A model generated the notes under the pieces. The model ran no database searches. It saw nothing but the letters and a program-made list of their open reading frames with translations, and had not been told where the DNA came from. The translations under genes were made by a program, and so were the position numbers. A stretch of 64,000 nt of DNA from Acidaminobacter sp. (GTDB lineage: Bacteria; Bacillota_A; Clostridia; Peptostreptococcales; Acidaminobacteraceae): contig WXFH01000023.1 in NCBI GenBank assembly GCA_009881125.1, positions 7,770 to 71,769 of the forward strand, written 5' to 3'. Below, piece after piece: positions 34,136 through 42,795 of the stretch. Position 1 is the stretch's first letter. Each line of letters starts with the position of its first letter.

Positions 34136-35500
34136 CTAATTCAATAAAGCTCTGATCGCTAAAACAAGCTCCGTATTGTCGAGATAAGCGCCTCTGACTG
34201 GATCCTGCTGGTCTGCCAGTTTCTTGAAAAGTTCAGCGCCAGCGCCTTTCGCGAAGAACGGAATCAACTGGTTGGTGTGGTCCCCGCTGTTCCAAGCCAT
34301 AATCGGCATATTACCGGCGCCCTGGTTGACGACCTTATCGTAAACGCCTGCTGTGCCTGTCAAATAACCTGTTTCATGGTCTCCGGTGACGATGACCAGC
34401 GTCTCACTCCAGCTGCTGTTGTTTTCAACCCAGTCGCATACAGCGTCAACATCATTGTTAAAGTCCGTCTGTTCTTCAATGACGCGGCCGCTTTGATTCG
34501 CATGGCCAGCCCAGTCAATGGCGCCGCCTTCGACCATAAGGAAGAAGCCTTCTTCATTGTTGTCCAGAACATTAAGTGCAACGTTGGTCATGACCTCGAG
34601 GGTTGGAACGTCAGCGTTGAGCGGCACCGTGTAGGCGTTAGCTTTGCCGTCGCCATTGCGGCTCTGTTGAAGTGTCGTCGCCACCTGAGGGATTCCGAGC
34701 AGTCGATTTGGAGCATTGCCGGTTTGCAGCTCTTCAAATTCGGATTTCAACTGGATCATTTCCCATTTGTCTGAGGTCCCATCACCATTTGCATCCGCAG
34801 TTGAAAGTGAACCATTTAGCAGAGCATTCCAAGTGTCCTCTCCGCCGACATATTTGTACTCCAATTTTGTTCTGACATTGCCATTGTCATCATAGACTGG
34901 GTGCCCTGCTCCAATAATCACGTCCGTCCCGCTTTCCATCAGCATTTCATTGGCAATCTCGCTGTAGCTGTTTCTGCTGGCATTGTGCGCTACAAAGCTT
35001 GCTGGTGTCGCGTGGCTGAACTGGACGGAGGAAACAACGCCGGTGGCTCTGCCAAGGGCTTCAAAGTCTGACGCGATATGTACCAAATCTTCTTTCTCAA
35101 GATCTACGCCAATCGCTGCATCATAAGTTTTTTCTCCTGTCGACATAGCAGTACCGGCTGCTGCAGAATCCGTAGGCTTTACTTTTACAGCATCAAAGTC
35201 GGCCCAAATCGTTTCCGGGTCGTAAGAACCTACTGAATAAGTACTCATGGCCAGCTTCGTCGGGAACTTTTCATAGCGCTGGGTGCCTGCTTTGCCATCG
35301 TTATAATAGTCCGTTGCGAGAATTTGATTGTAGCCCCAACCATCAGAAATTAATAAAATGACATTCTTGACGTCCTTGCCATTGCCGGTGATCTTGTCAG
35401 ATACAACCGGCGCTGCCGCAGCCGGGACAACCATAGCGGCGGCCATGGATGCCATAATCAGAGCTGAAACAGCTGTCTTGTTGAATTTACCGAGCTTCAA
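34136..35500 (-). CDS. phoA: alkaline phosphatase, secreted
   Basis: About 454 residues. An N-terminal signal peptide (KFNKTAVSALIMASMAAAMV, cleavage near AAA-AP) is followed by NVILLISDGWGYNQ, the catalytic serine region DSAAAGTAMSTGEKTYDAAI, EGGAIDWAGHANQ and TGDHETGYLTG, which provide the zinc and magnesium ligands. It releases phosphate from organic esters outside the cell. The start is TTG 35500 with GAGGAGGAG upstream; longer in-frame extensions lack a binding site. A Pho box lies about 95-130 bases upstream, so phosphate starvation should induce it. Confidence 0.92.
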   Translation of the reverse strand: MKLGKFNKTAVSALIMASMAAAMVVPAAAAPVVSDKITGNGKDVKNVILLISDGWGYNQILATDYYNDGKAGTQRYEKFPTKLAMSTYSVGSYDPETIWADFDAVKVKPTDSAAAGTAMSTGEKTYDAAIGVDLEKEDLVHIASDFEALGRATGVVSSVQFSHATPASFVAHNASRNSYSEIANEMLMESGTDVIIGAGHPVYDDNGNVRTKLEYKYVGGEDTWNALLNGSLSTADANGDGTSDKWEMIQLKSEFEELQTGNAPNRLLGIPQVATTLQQSRNGDGKANAYTVPLNADVPTLEVMTNVALNVLDNNEEGFFLMVEGGAIDWAGHANQSGRVIEEQTDFNNDVDAVCDWVENNSSWSETLVIVTGDHETGYLTGTAGVYDKVVNQGAGNMPIMAWNSGDHTNQLIPFFAKGAGAELFKKLADQQDPVRGAYLDNTELVLAIRALLN

Positions 35501-35592
35501 ATTATTCTCCTCCTCTTTTTTAAACCATTCGTTTTTCATCGTTTGTGCACAAGAAGAGGATAACGCGGCAATGTTAAGGCAGGATTGAATCT

Positions 35593-35632
35593 TTGAAAGT
35601 ATTGGGTAAAGTAAGGTTAAGTTTAGGTTGAA
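35593..35632 (-). promoter_or_regulatory. Pho box of the alkaline phosphatase gene
   Basis: Minus strand 7-mers at an exact 11-base period: TTCAACC (35626-35632), CTTAACC (35615-35621), TTTACCC (35604-35610), and a weaker CTTTCAA (35593-35599). Same layout as the box before pstS. Confidence 0.72.
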
Positions 35633-35667
35633 CCATAAGTTCAATTGAAATGGAACTCTGAAACGAA

Positions 35668-35694
35668 GAAACTCGGTGTCAGACACCGAGTTTC
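35668..35694 (-). repeat. GTGTCWGACAC palindrome after the phosphodiester glycosidase stop
   Basis: Perfect 13-bp arms with centre A, core at 35676-35686. It begins 9 bases after the stop at 35704. Confidence 0.88.
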
Positions 35695-35703
35695 TAATCA
35701 AAT

Positions 35704-37413
35704 TCAATTTTCCACTATCACAATAGCGTTGCTGATGGCCCGTCCGGGCGTCCGGATCATTTTTCCGTTGTAATACATGCCGCTTGAGGCCCCGCCGTCC
35801 AGGTTCGTCGCGGTTTTGGCGCCCAGCTGGATCATAATGTCCGCCAGCTCTTGGAGAGTGGCGGTGGTGGTGATGAAGATCAGGCGACCATCGGCAGAAA
35901 TCCCTGCAGCGCTTCGGGCTGCTGAATTCGTGGTAATCTTGGCCTCATAGAAGGCCTCCTTCCCCAAATCGATGGCTTTCACGCCATCCCGCACCAGCAG
36001 GGGACCTGCGCCCACCACGGATTCTGCCTTGGCCCAGAAGTCCCCGCCCAGCTCAGCCGTAAACGCGGGCTGCATGCCAAAGCGGCTGCCCTCGGCAAAT
36101 TTGGCGTAAGAGGTATAGACATAGCCGGCGTTTTGGTTGATCAACGCGCCGGTGGCAGCCAGGAGATTCGTATCCTTGCCGGGGTAACTGTGGGCCGCCG
36201 GAAACACAACGGTGTAATCCGCGGTGTTGGACAGGGTGCCTGCCCAAGGCTTGGCCTTCGAAATGATGCCGCCGCTGACGGTGAAAACCGTGCCCGCAAA
36301 GGTTGCATTCAGAGCGATCTGGCTCTTATACTGCTTGTCGAAGATCACGATGCGCTGATCCGTGGCGTGGATCAGCGGCGTATTGAGGGAAAAGCCCTTC
36401 CAGGCGCCGCTGTACCAGGAGACCTTATCGAAGACGCCGCCGGTGTTTTCGCCATTGACCGTCGAGGACACCCGGTCGATCCGGGCTTCAGTCCCGGCGA
36501 TCCCAAGTGAGCCATAGTGTCCGCCCGTGGTCAGCAGTTTTCCGCCCACGACCAGGGTGTTGCTTGGCGTGCCATAGCCGTTGTAAGCGTCAAAGAAGGT
36601 GCCGTTGATGGCGAAGACGGCGTTTTCGCGCTTGGCCGCCGCCTCCAGCGTGTTGGTCTCCCCTACCCGCGATCCGGCGAGGACGGCTCTGGCCTTCAGT
36701 TTGCCGCTTTTCAGGTCAGCGGTGACAACGCTGACGGGGATGGATCTGGTCCCGACTTTTATGGTTTTTTCAGCGAAAGTCAAGGCGCTTGAACCCCCTG
36801 CCGGTGCTGTGGATGGGGCTGGGCTGGAAGGCAGTGCAGGTTCAGCCGATGGTCCCGAAACCAACCCCTGTGCCGGTCCGCTGGCATTGATCACTCCCGA
36901 ATTGATGACAAGCCCGCCCGACTGGCTGAATTGATAATCCCAGCCGAACATATCCTTGGCAAACCGCCATGTCAAAGGGAAATAGGTGATATCCCGGAAA
37001 TTGAGAATTGGATAAGTTTCTTTGGCATTGTCTATGCGCTGTCCACCCACTATGACGGGATAAGTGACAATTTTTGCGGAATACGTGGTGTTCAGTCGGT
37101 TGCTGCCAGCGACATCCTGCTTGACAGTCTCCTGGCTGGCAGCCTTTTGAATGTCGAGCCCTGTCTCTGCTGAGAATTTCAGGGTGAGGCCGAGGGACCG
37201 CGATAAATTCCAGGTCATGGGGAAATAAGTGATGCCTTTATAGAGCACCAGTGGGTATTTGGCGCTTGTCGACTCAAAGCTGACCCCATTCAGAGTGACT
37301 TTGAAGGCCGGAAGGGTAACACCTGCATCAGCGGCGTAGGAACGGTTGGCGACAGGTGGAAGAATTGCGGTCAGTGCCAGGATTAAACTGAGCAGAATTA
37401 TGAATTTCTTCAT
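35704..37413 (-). CDS. secreted phosphodiester glycosidase with stalk domains
   Basis: 569 residues. Signal peptide (about 1-27, cleavage near SYA-AD); two copper-amine-oxidase-N-type stalk repeats (ITYFPMTWNLSRSLGL and DITYFPLTWRFAKDMFGW); a Pro/Ser/Ala linker at about 190-215; and an NAGPA-type domain from about 225 to the end with VFAINGTFFDAYNGYG and ATNLDGGASSGMYYNGKM. NAGPA-domain proteins cleave phosphodiester-linked sugars in phosphoglycoconjugates or wall polymers. It is cotranscribed with nothing obvious; the alkaline phosphatase follows downstream and may take the released phosphoester. Confidence 0.88.
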   Translation of the reverse strand: MKKFIILLSLILALTAILPPVANRSYAADAGVTLPAFKVTLNGVSFESTSAKYPLVLYKGITYFPMTWNLSRSLGLTLKFSAETGLDIQKAASQETVKQDVAGSNRLNTTYSAKIVTYPVIVGGQRIDNAKETYPILNFRDITYFPLTWRFAKDMFGWDYQFSQSGGLVINSGVINASGPAQGLVSGPSAEPALPSSPAPSTAPAGGSSALTFAEKTIKVGTRSIPVSVVTADLKSGKLKARAVLAGSRVGETNTLEAAAKRENAVFAINGTFFDAYNGYGTPSNTLVVGGKLLTTGGHYGSLGIAGTEARIDRVSSTVNGENTGGVFDKVSWYSGAWKGFSLNTPLIHATDQRIVIFDKQYKSQIALNATFAGTVFTVSGGIISKAKPWAGTLSNTADYTVVFPAAHSYPGKDTNLLAATGALINQNAGYVYTSYAKFAEGSRFGMQPAFTAELGGDFWAKAESVVGAGPLLVRDGVKAIDLGKEAFYEAKITTNSAARSAAGISADGRLIFITTTATLQELADIMIQLGAKTATNLDGGASSGMYYNGKMIRTPGRAISNAIVIVEN

Positions 37414-37489
37414 TGGATGCGACCTCCAAACTATATGTTATTCATAGAATAGCACTTTGTGCCTTCTTTGGAATGTTACAAATATATTT

Positions 37490-37535
37490 CGGTGTCTGGC
37501 ACCAAGTTGAGGTTGGTGACAGGCACCAAGTTGAA
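37490..37535. repeat. two degenerate palindromes of the GTGTCWGACAC family
   Basis: GGTGTCTGGCACCAAGTTGA followed 25 bases later by GGTGACAGGCACCAAGTTGA. Cores have one or two changes (GTGTCTGGCAC, GTGACAGGCAC) but keep the AAGTTGA linker. Confidence 0.6.
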
Positions 37536-37668
37536 AACCGTCCGCGTCACCAAAACAAATTTTACCTCACCATAATTTCTCCACAACTCCATGGCATACT
37601 GTCCTCAGGGTCACAGATAACCCAAACCAAACTAAAAACCAATCATTCCTATAGGAGGACAATTTAAA

Positions 37669-37854
37669 ATGAAAAAGACAATCGCCGCCAGTATCCTTTC
37701 CTTACTGCTCATCACTTACGGTTCCCAGGCTTTCGCTTCCAACGCGGTCTCCAATATGGCCACGAACAATGGCGGCCTCAGCGTCGCAGAGTGTGCCAAA
37801 ACCATGGATCGCGGCGTCTCCGTGTGCGCTCAGCACGACGCGTGCTTAAAGTAA
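37669..37854 (+). CDS. small secreted cysteine-containing peptide
   Basis: 61 residues. Residues 1-23 are a clear signal peptide (KKTIAASILSLLLITYGSQA, cleavage after AFA); the mature part is about 38 residues with three Cys in the last 20 (AECAKTMDRG, VSVCAQHDACLK). GGAGGA lies 8 bases before the ATG, and a strong terminator follows, so it is a self-contained gene. No family recognised. Three cysteines could bind metal or form one disulfide plus a free thiol. Confidence 0.75.
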   Translation: MKKTIAASILSLLLITYGSQAFASNAVSNMATNNGGLSVAECAKTMDRGVSVCAQHDACLK

Positions 37855-37895
37855 TCAGTGAACTACCCCCCTTTTACTGAAAGTTTGAACATATG

Positions 37896-37962
37896 AAAAA
37901 GACAGGCCTCGCAGGGAAGTTTCAGCGCGTAATCCCCTCCTGCAAGTGCCTGTCTTTTTTCT
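37896..37962 (+). terminator. terminator of the small peptide gene
   Basis: AAAAAGACAGGC (37896-37907) pairs with GCCTGTCTTTTT (37948-37959) with a further imperfect inner stem; a T-run follows. Confidence 0.85.
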
Positions 37963-38007
37963 TGTTTTTTGAATACCTCACAATGACGAACATCATCCCA
38001 TGACGTC

Positions 38008-38400
38008 TCAAGTCCGCCGCACCTTCCGGCTGAGATAACGGTTCATGTCCCGCTCGTCCTGCTTTTCCAACCCGCGTTCCCCTGCCAGCGATTCCAGGTG
38101 ATGTGTAAACTCATGCTTCAGGGTTTCCTCAAGCCGCCGTTTGATCACGCTGCGGTCTGCCTGCCCATACACCTGCGCGAACGAGCCGTAATAAATCACA
38201 ATATACCGCCCCTGACTGCCGCCCCGGTGGTATTCGCCCATGATAAACAGGTCATCCCCAATGCTTTTCGGATGCATCCGGCTTTCCGGCAGCAGCAAAA
38301 TCCCACCGTTCAGCTCCTTGTAAAACACCTCCGGCAGCCCCTCGGCGACCTCGTTCAAAATCTCTTCCATTTCCTCTATTGTCAGCACAGCCACCACCAC
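38008..38400 (-). CDS. metallopeptidase-family (minimal zincin) protein
   Basis: 130 residues, the size of the PF06262-type minimal zincins. Zinc motif HEFTHHLE near residue 94-101, preceded by ELNGGILLLPES and YIVIYYGSFAQVYG. These small cytosolic proteins are usually of unknown function. The start is uncertain: GTG codons at the beginning have no good ribosome binding site, but the family normally begins near VLTIEEMEEIL. Confidence 0.83.
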   Translation of the reverse strand: MVVAVLTIEEMEEILNEVAEGLPEVFYKELNGGILLLPESRMHPKSIGDDLFIMGEYHRGGSQGRYIVIYYGSFAQVYGQADRSVIKRRLEETLKHEFTHHLESLAGERGLEKQDERDMNRYLSRKVRRT

Positions 38401-38457
38401 TTTTCTGCTCGCGTCTTCACTCTATTCTTTCCCATAAAGCTTAAAGACCAAACATCT

Positions 38458-38467
38458 GCCGATGGTC
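38458..38467 (-). repeat. iterated decamer GACCATCGGC (intergenic copy)
   Basis: Exact copy between the EamA transporter and metallopeptidase genes. Confidence 0.65.
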
Positions 38468-38487
38468 ACCTTTCCCAACCCCCAACC

Positions 38488-39423
38488 CTAAGACTCACTG
38501 ATCCAGATAGCCCCCAATATGGCCGCCGCACCAATCGCCATTTTTGTCGTAAAGGAATCCCCCAGCAGAGCCACGGACAGCAGGCTTCCAAATACCGCCT
38601 CCATACTCAGAATGATGGAAGTCACCGACGGCTTCAGATACTTTTGACACACCGTCTGAAGGTAGTAAGCCACAATGGAGCCAAACACCGCCAAATGCAG
38701 CACTGCCAGCATACCCAGGTTAAACACCTGAGGCGCGGGACTGAAAAGCAGTCCTAAAGTCATGGCCAGAACAGCACCGACGCCAAACTGGACTGCCGTA
38801 AACACCGCCGCATCTTCCTTATGAGCAAAAAATCCAGTCACAACGATATGAGCACCATAAAACACAGAACTGAGAAGCGTAATGCTGTCTCCAAGACTGA
38901 TGCTGAGGTTTTCATTCAGCGAGAGCATACCTATGCCCCAAAAGCATACCGCCGCACCAATGTAAGCTTTTATGGACGGATTCTTTTTGAATACCGCCCA
39001 GGTTAAAAATGGGACTATGACCACATAGGCACTTGCTAAAAAGGACTGTTTACTCGCCGTCGTAAACTGAAGACCATAGATTTGCAGCACGTATCCCATT
39101 GAAAGCATGACGCCAGCGATCAGACCGCCTTTCATGTCTTTCAGTTTCGTTGAAAACAGTTTCTTATGGATGACTATGGCCATAAGCACAAAGGCAAATA
39201 AAAATCTAAATCCCATAAGATAAAAAGGGCTCATAAATTCCAGTGCGTATTTCCCTGCAGGGAACGTCGAACCCCACATCAGCGCCGTGGTCATAAGGCC
39301 AAGTCCGGCAAGCAGCCGTGTCTTTTTTGGGTATTCTGCCAGTTGTTCAGCGTCGTCCCTTCCGACCGCTTCACGACCCGGATTGTTCAAAGCCGACTCA
39401 TTTTGATTCTCTCTTCCAGCCAT
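38488..39423 (-). CDS. EamA/DMT-family transporter
   Basis: About 311 residues: a hydrophilic N-terminal extension of about 30 residues, then ten membrane spans in two EamA repeats (TALMWGSTFPAGKYALEFMS; GSIVAYYLQTVCQKYLKPSV and ILSMEAVFGSLLSVALLGD). The family exports amino acids, nucleobases or other metabolites; the substrate is unknown. I use ATG 39423, with AAGGGG 9 bases upstream. It is divergent from the pucR-type regulator gene 168 bases away. Confidence 0.87.
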   Translation of the reverse strand: MAGRENQNESALNNPGREAVGRDDAEQLAEYPKKTRLLAGLGLMTTALMWGSTFPAGKYALEFMSPFYLMGFRFLFAFVLMAIVIHKKLFSTKLKDMKGGLIAGVMLSMGYVLQIYGLQFTTASKQSFLASAYVVIVPFLTWAVFKKNPSIKAYIGAAVCFWGIGMLSLNENLSISLGDSITLLSSVFYGAHIVVTGFFAHKEDAAVFTAVQFGVGAVLAMTLGLLFSPAPQVFNLGMLAVLHLAVFGSIVAYYLQTVCQKYLKPSVTSIILSMEAVFGSLLSVALLGDSFTTKMAIGAAAILGAIWISES

Positions 39424-39591
39424 GGATTCCATCCCCTTAATAGCATAAATAATCGTAATTTCTCAATTCATGATCTCGATTCATTATAGCAAACCTCAAT
39501 TTGTACTTTTTACAATGATTCGCATTAAATTTTGTATAATTCACTACTCGTTTCGAAACATTGAGTTATAATTTTGATAGAGGTGAGATTC

Positions 39592-40752
39592 ATGTCTATC
39601 ACGGTTCTGGAAGCCACTAAGCTGAGTACCTTTAAAAACTTCAAACTCATTGTGGGCCATTCCGGCCTCGATCGTCCGGTTGAGAAAATTGGAATTCTGG
39701 ATTATGAGTTTATTTCGAATATCCACGGACAATTTATTCCCGGTGAATTTGTCATCAGCAGCTTGTTGTTTGCAAAAGATCATCCTGAACGGATCCTTTC
39801 CGCAGTCACCAGTCTGATTGAGGACGGTGTCAGCGGTTTAGCCATTAAAAATATCTATTACAATACGCTTCCCCGGGAGGTCCTGGCGTATGCCAGTGAA
39901 CACAGCTTTCCCATCTTCATTTTTGATAATACAGTCTACTTTGAAGACATCATTACGGAGCTGACGGATAAACTCAGATCCGTTGACAACGAAGCTTTGC
40001 TCGAAGCCAAAGTGGATGCGTTAGTGCGTCTTAGTCTCAACAAAGCCACGGTCAGAGAGATTGCGCTCGAAATTAACACCAGCTTTAGAGAGCATTTTTT
40101 TGTTCTCTATCTCCGCGAAAAGAAGCTCTTTAATCCCCAAGGCTCCATAAAGCTCTTGGATGAGATCAAAAAGCAGCGCAGCCTGGAGCTTCAAAACAGC
40201 GTCATGAGGTATCGTCAAGGACTTCTCCTGATTTTTACTTTTGACCAATCCCTGGAGGAAACCAAATTAAAATCCACATCTCTGCAAGTTTTTTCGAAAC
40301 TCGGAATCCCGTCAGACCAATACGAGGCTGGCATAAGCGGTGCCCACGCCGACCTCAGTGATTTGGGGAGAGCCATTAATGAAAGCTTGTACGCGCAAAA
40401 GACCAGTGCTCTCATCAATGAAAGGATCTGTGCCTTCAGTGATATTGGCCTTTACAGCATTCTGATGCCTTATCACCAGGAGCTTTGGATGCGTCAATTT
40501 TATGACCGGATTCTTAAACCCATCAAGGACTATGACGAAAGATACAATACTCAGCTCTTTGATACAGCTCAAGCCTTTGTTCAGCAGGACGGAAAAATCG
40601 CGGAAACGGCAGAAGCCCTATTTATGCATAGCAATACCATTCGTTATCGCATAGGAAAAATTAAGAGTCTCCTGCATATGGAGGCGGCGGAAGGCAGTTT
40701 CTATGAACAGCTTTCTGTAGCTGTTAAACTCGACCGAATCTACTCCCTCTAA
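39592..40752 (+). CDS. PucR-family transcriptional regulator
   Basis: About 386 residues. The N-terminal PucR domain (about 1-125) includes LDYEFISNIHGQFIPGEFVI, and the C-terminal HTH_30 (about 325-386) reads GKIAETAEALFMHSNTIRYR. The family controls purine or amino-acid catabolism and transport. ATG 39592 is preceded by AGAGGTGAG. Possible -10 boxes TATAAT are at 39535 and 39567. The target may be the divergent EamA exporter gene. Confidence 0.87.
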   Translation: MSITVLEATKLSTFKNFKLIVGHSGLDRPVEKIGILDYEFISNIHGQFIPGEFVISSLLFAKDHPERILSAVTSLIEDGVSGLAIKNIYYNTLPREVLAYASEHSFPIFIFDNTVYFEDIITELTDKLRSVDNEALLEAKVDALVRLSLNKATVREIALEINTSFREHFFVLYLREKKLFNPQGSIKLLDEIKKQRSLELQNSVMRYRQGLLLIFTFDQSLEETKLKSTSLQVFSKLGIPSDQYEAGISGAHADLSDLGRAINESLYAQKTSALINERICAFSDIGLYSILMPYHQELWMRQFYDRILKPIKDYDERYNTQLFDTAQAFVQQDGKIAETAEALFMHSNTIRYRIGKIKSLLHMEAAEGSFYEQLSVAVKLDRIYSL

Positions 40753-40798
40753 TCTGCTTGAGTCTATTCCACCCTAATCCGAAAGGGGCTCCCACAAC

Positions 40799-42730
40799 AT
40801 GATAGACATTTCGTTCTTTCAAGTTAAAAAAACGTATTATCAGAAACCCATCCTTGAATCCGTTTCCTTCGACGTGCTCTCAGGCTCTAAGATTGGTTTG
40901 ATTGGCCGCAACGGCGCAGGAAAAACGACACTTTTCAAACTCATGATGAATGATGAGCTCCCGGACGCAGGTCAAGTGACGCTTCGCAAAGGTCTGCGCC
41001 TCGGATTTCTCGAACAATTGCCAGACCATAGACCGGGACAAACCGTCAAAAACTTATTGGACGAAGGCTTCTCGGAACTTCATGCGCTGAGAGCGACGCT
41101 CTCTGAACTTGAGCTCAGAATGTCCGAGGATCCTCAGAACACATCATTGCTTAAAAGCTACGGAGAAAAACTGACGCTTTTCGAAGCACTGGGCGGTTAT
41201 ACGACCGAAGTCAAACTGAATGAGATCTGCCAGGCATTGAAGCTGGTCCCGCTGCTCGATCAGCCTTTTGAGTCACTTTCCGGCGGCGAAAAGACCAGAA
41301 CCCTATTTGGACGCTTACTCCTCAAGGCGCCGGACGTCCTGCTTCTCGATGAACCTACCAACCACCTGGACAGCGATATGCTGGAGTGGCTCGAGCGGTA
41401 TCTGAACCTTTACGACGGCACTGTCATCATGATCTCTCATGACCGCTATTTTCTGGATCTGGTCGCCCAGTCCATCCTGGAGCTTGATCAGGGCTATGTA
41501 CGCCACTATGAAGGCAACTATTCCTGGTATGCCATTGAGAAGGAAAAGCAAAATGAGCTTCAGCTTCAGCAGTATCTGCTCCAGCAAAAGAAAGTTAAAG
41601 CCATTGAAGCGGCTATTAAGCGTTTTGAATTGTGGGGCACTATGGGCGACAACGAAAAATTCTTCAAGAAAGCCAACCAGTTCAAAGCGCGCCTAGATAA
41701 AATGGATAAAGTCCTGCCTCCGGATCACGGCCAGCTGAACTATAAGCTGAGCCTGGACAGTACCTCCAAGTCATCAAAGCAGCTGATCACACTTGAGAAT
41801 CTGAAGCTGGGATACCCTGGCATGACCTTGCTTGAGCATGGCCATTTAAGTCTTTTTCGGGGCGAGCGCCTTTGCCTGATCGGTAAAAACGGTGCAGGGA
41901 AAACGACGCTCTTCAAAGCGATACTGGGACAATGCGAGCCCCTTGACGGTTTGGTCAGGGTTGGGGCATCTGCGACCATCGGCTATATCCCTCAAGATAT
42001 TGAGTTTGAGAATGCGGACCTCAGTCTGCACGATTGGTGTATTCAAACGCTTTCTCTCAGCGGCGGTGAGGCCAGAAATCTGCTGGCCCACTACGGGTTC
42101 CGGGATCAGGAGGTTTTCAGGCGGCTTTCGACACTTTCCGGGGGTGAGCGCAGCCGGCTGAAGCTCATTCAGATTTCGAAATCCCAGTCGACACTGCTGC
42201 TCCTCGACGAACCGACCAATCACATGGATATCCCATCAAGAGAACAGCTTGAAGCCATGTTGTCGGATTTTAAAGGGACTTTGCTGATGATCTCCCATGA
42301 CCGCTACCTGATTGAAATGATTGCTACCGGTATGGTCTGGCTGCACGATCAGACGCTGGAGCGGATTGACGGTGGCTATGAGGATTATTTAACCGCCAGG
42401 TCGCAGGTTGAGCAGCTCGCGGCGAACACCGTGCCTGATAAAAGCGGTGGCGCTTCTGAGAAAAACACTGGGGTCTCGAACCAATATCGAAAGGAACGTC
42501 CAAAGACCTACCAAAAAGAGAAGCTGCGGCTGCAACAGGTTGAAGCTGAAATTGTGTCGACCGAAGACCGGCTAACCCTTATAGAGGAGGCCCTGAAGGC
42601 GCATGCAAGTGACTTCGAAAAGCTGACGGCACTCAGTTCAGAGCTGGCAGCACTTAAGGAGCACCATCATGCATTGCTGGAGGAATGGACCGAGCTTGCG
42701 GACATTATAGAAGCTGCTCCTAAGGCTTGA
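40799..42730 (+). CDS. ABC-F family ATPase
   Basis: 643 residues, two ABC domains without membrane spans. First: GRNGAGKTT, LSGGEKTR, LLLDEPTNHLD; second: GKNGAGKTT, LSGGERSR, LLLDEPTNHMD. A charged linker (about 240-290, with LWGTMGDNEKFFKKANQF) lies between and a helical C-terminal coiled coil at about 560-640. ABC-F proteins act on the ribosome; some give antibiotic resistance, others rescue stalled translation. It is 46 bases after the PucR gene. Confidence 0.9.
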   Translation: MIDISFFQVKKTYYQKPILESVSFDVLSGSKIGLIGRNGAGKTTLFKLMMNDELPDAGQVTLRKGLRLGFLEQLPDHRPGQTVKNLLDEGFSELHALRATLSELELRMSEDPQNTSLLKSYGEKLTLFEALGGYTTEVKLNEICQALKLVPLLDQPFESLSGGEKTRTLFGRLLLKAPDVLLLDEPTNHLDSDMLEWLERYLNLYDGTVIMISHDRYFLDLVAQSILELDQGYVRHYEGNYSWYAIEKEKQNELQLQQYLLQQKKVKAIEAAIKRFELWGTMGDNEKFFKKANQFKARLDKMDKVLPPDHGQLNYKLSLDSTSKSSKQLITLENLKLGYPGMTLLEHGHLSLFRGERLCLIGKNGAGKTTLFKAILGQCEPLDGLVRVGASATIGYIPQDIEFENADLSLHDWCIQTLSLSGGEARNLLAHYGFRDQEVFRRLSTLSGGERSRLKLIQISKSQSTLLLLDEPTNHMDIPSREQLEAMLSDFKGTLLMISHDRYLIEMIATGMVWLHDQTLERIDGGYEDYLTARSQVEQLAANTVPDKSGGASEKNTGVSNQYRKERPKTYQKEKLRLQQVEAEIVSTEDRLTLIEEALKAHASDFEKLTALSSELAALKEHHHALLEEWTELADIIEAAPKA

Positions 42731-42752
42731 AATAGGACATTTCGCTGAAGCA

Positions 42753-42761
42753 TGTTATAAT
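42753..42761 (+). promoter_or_regulatory. extended -10 promoter of the helicase gene
   Basis: TGTTATAAT, with TATAAT at 42756-42761, 35 bases before the start codon. No convincing -35. Confidence 0.55.
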
Positions 42762-42795
42762 AAGATAACAAATTAACGGAAATGAGGTTCCCAGC

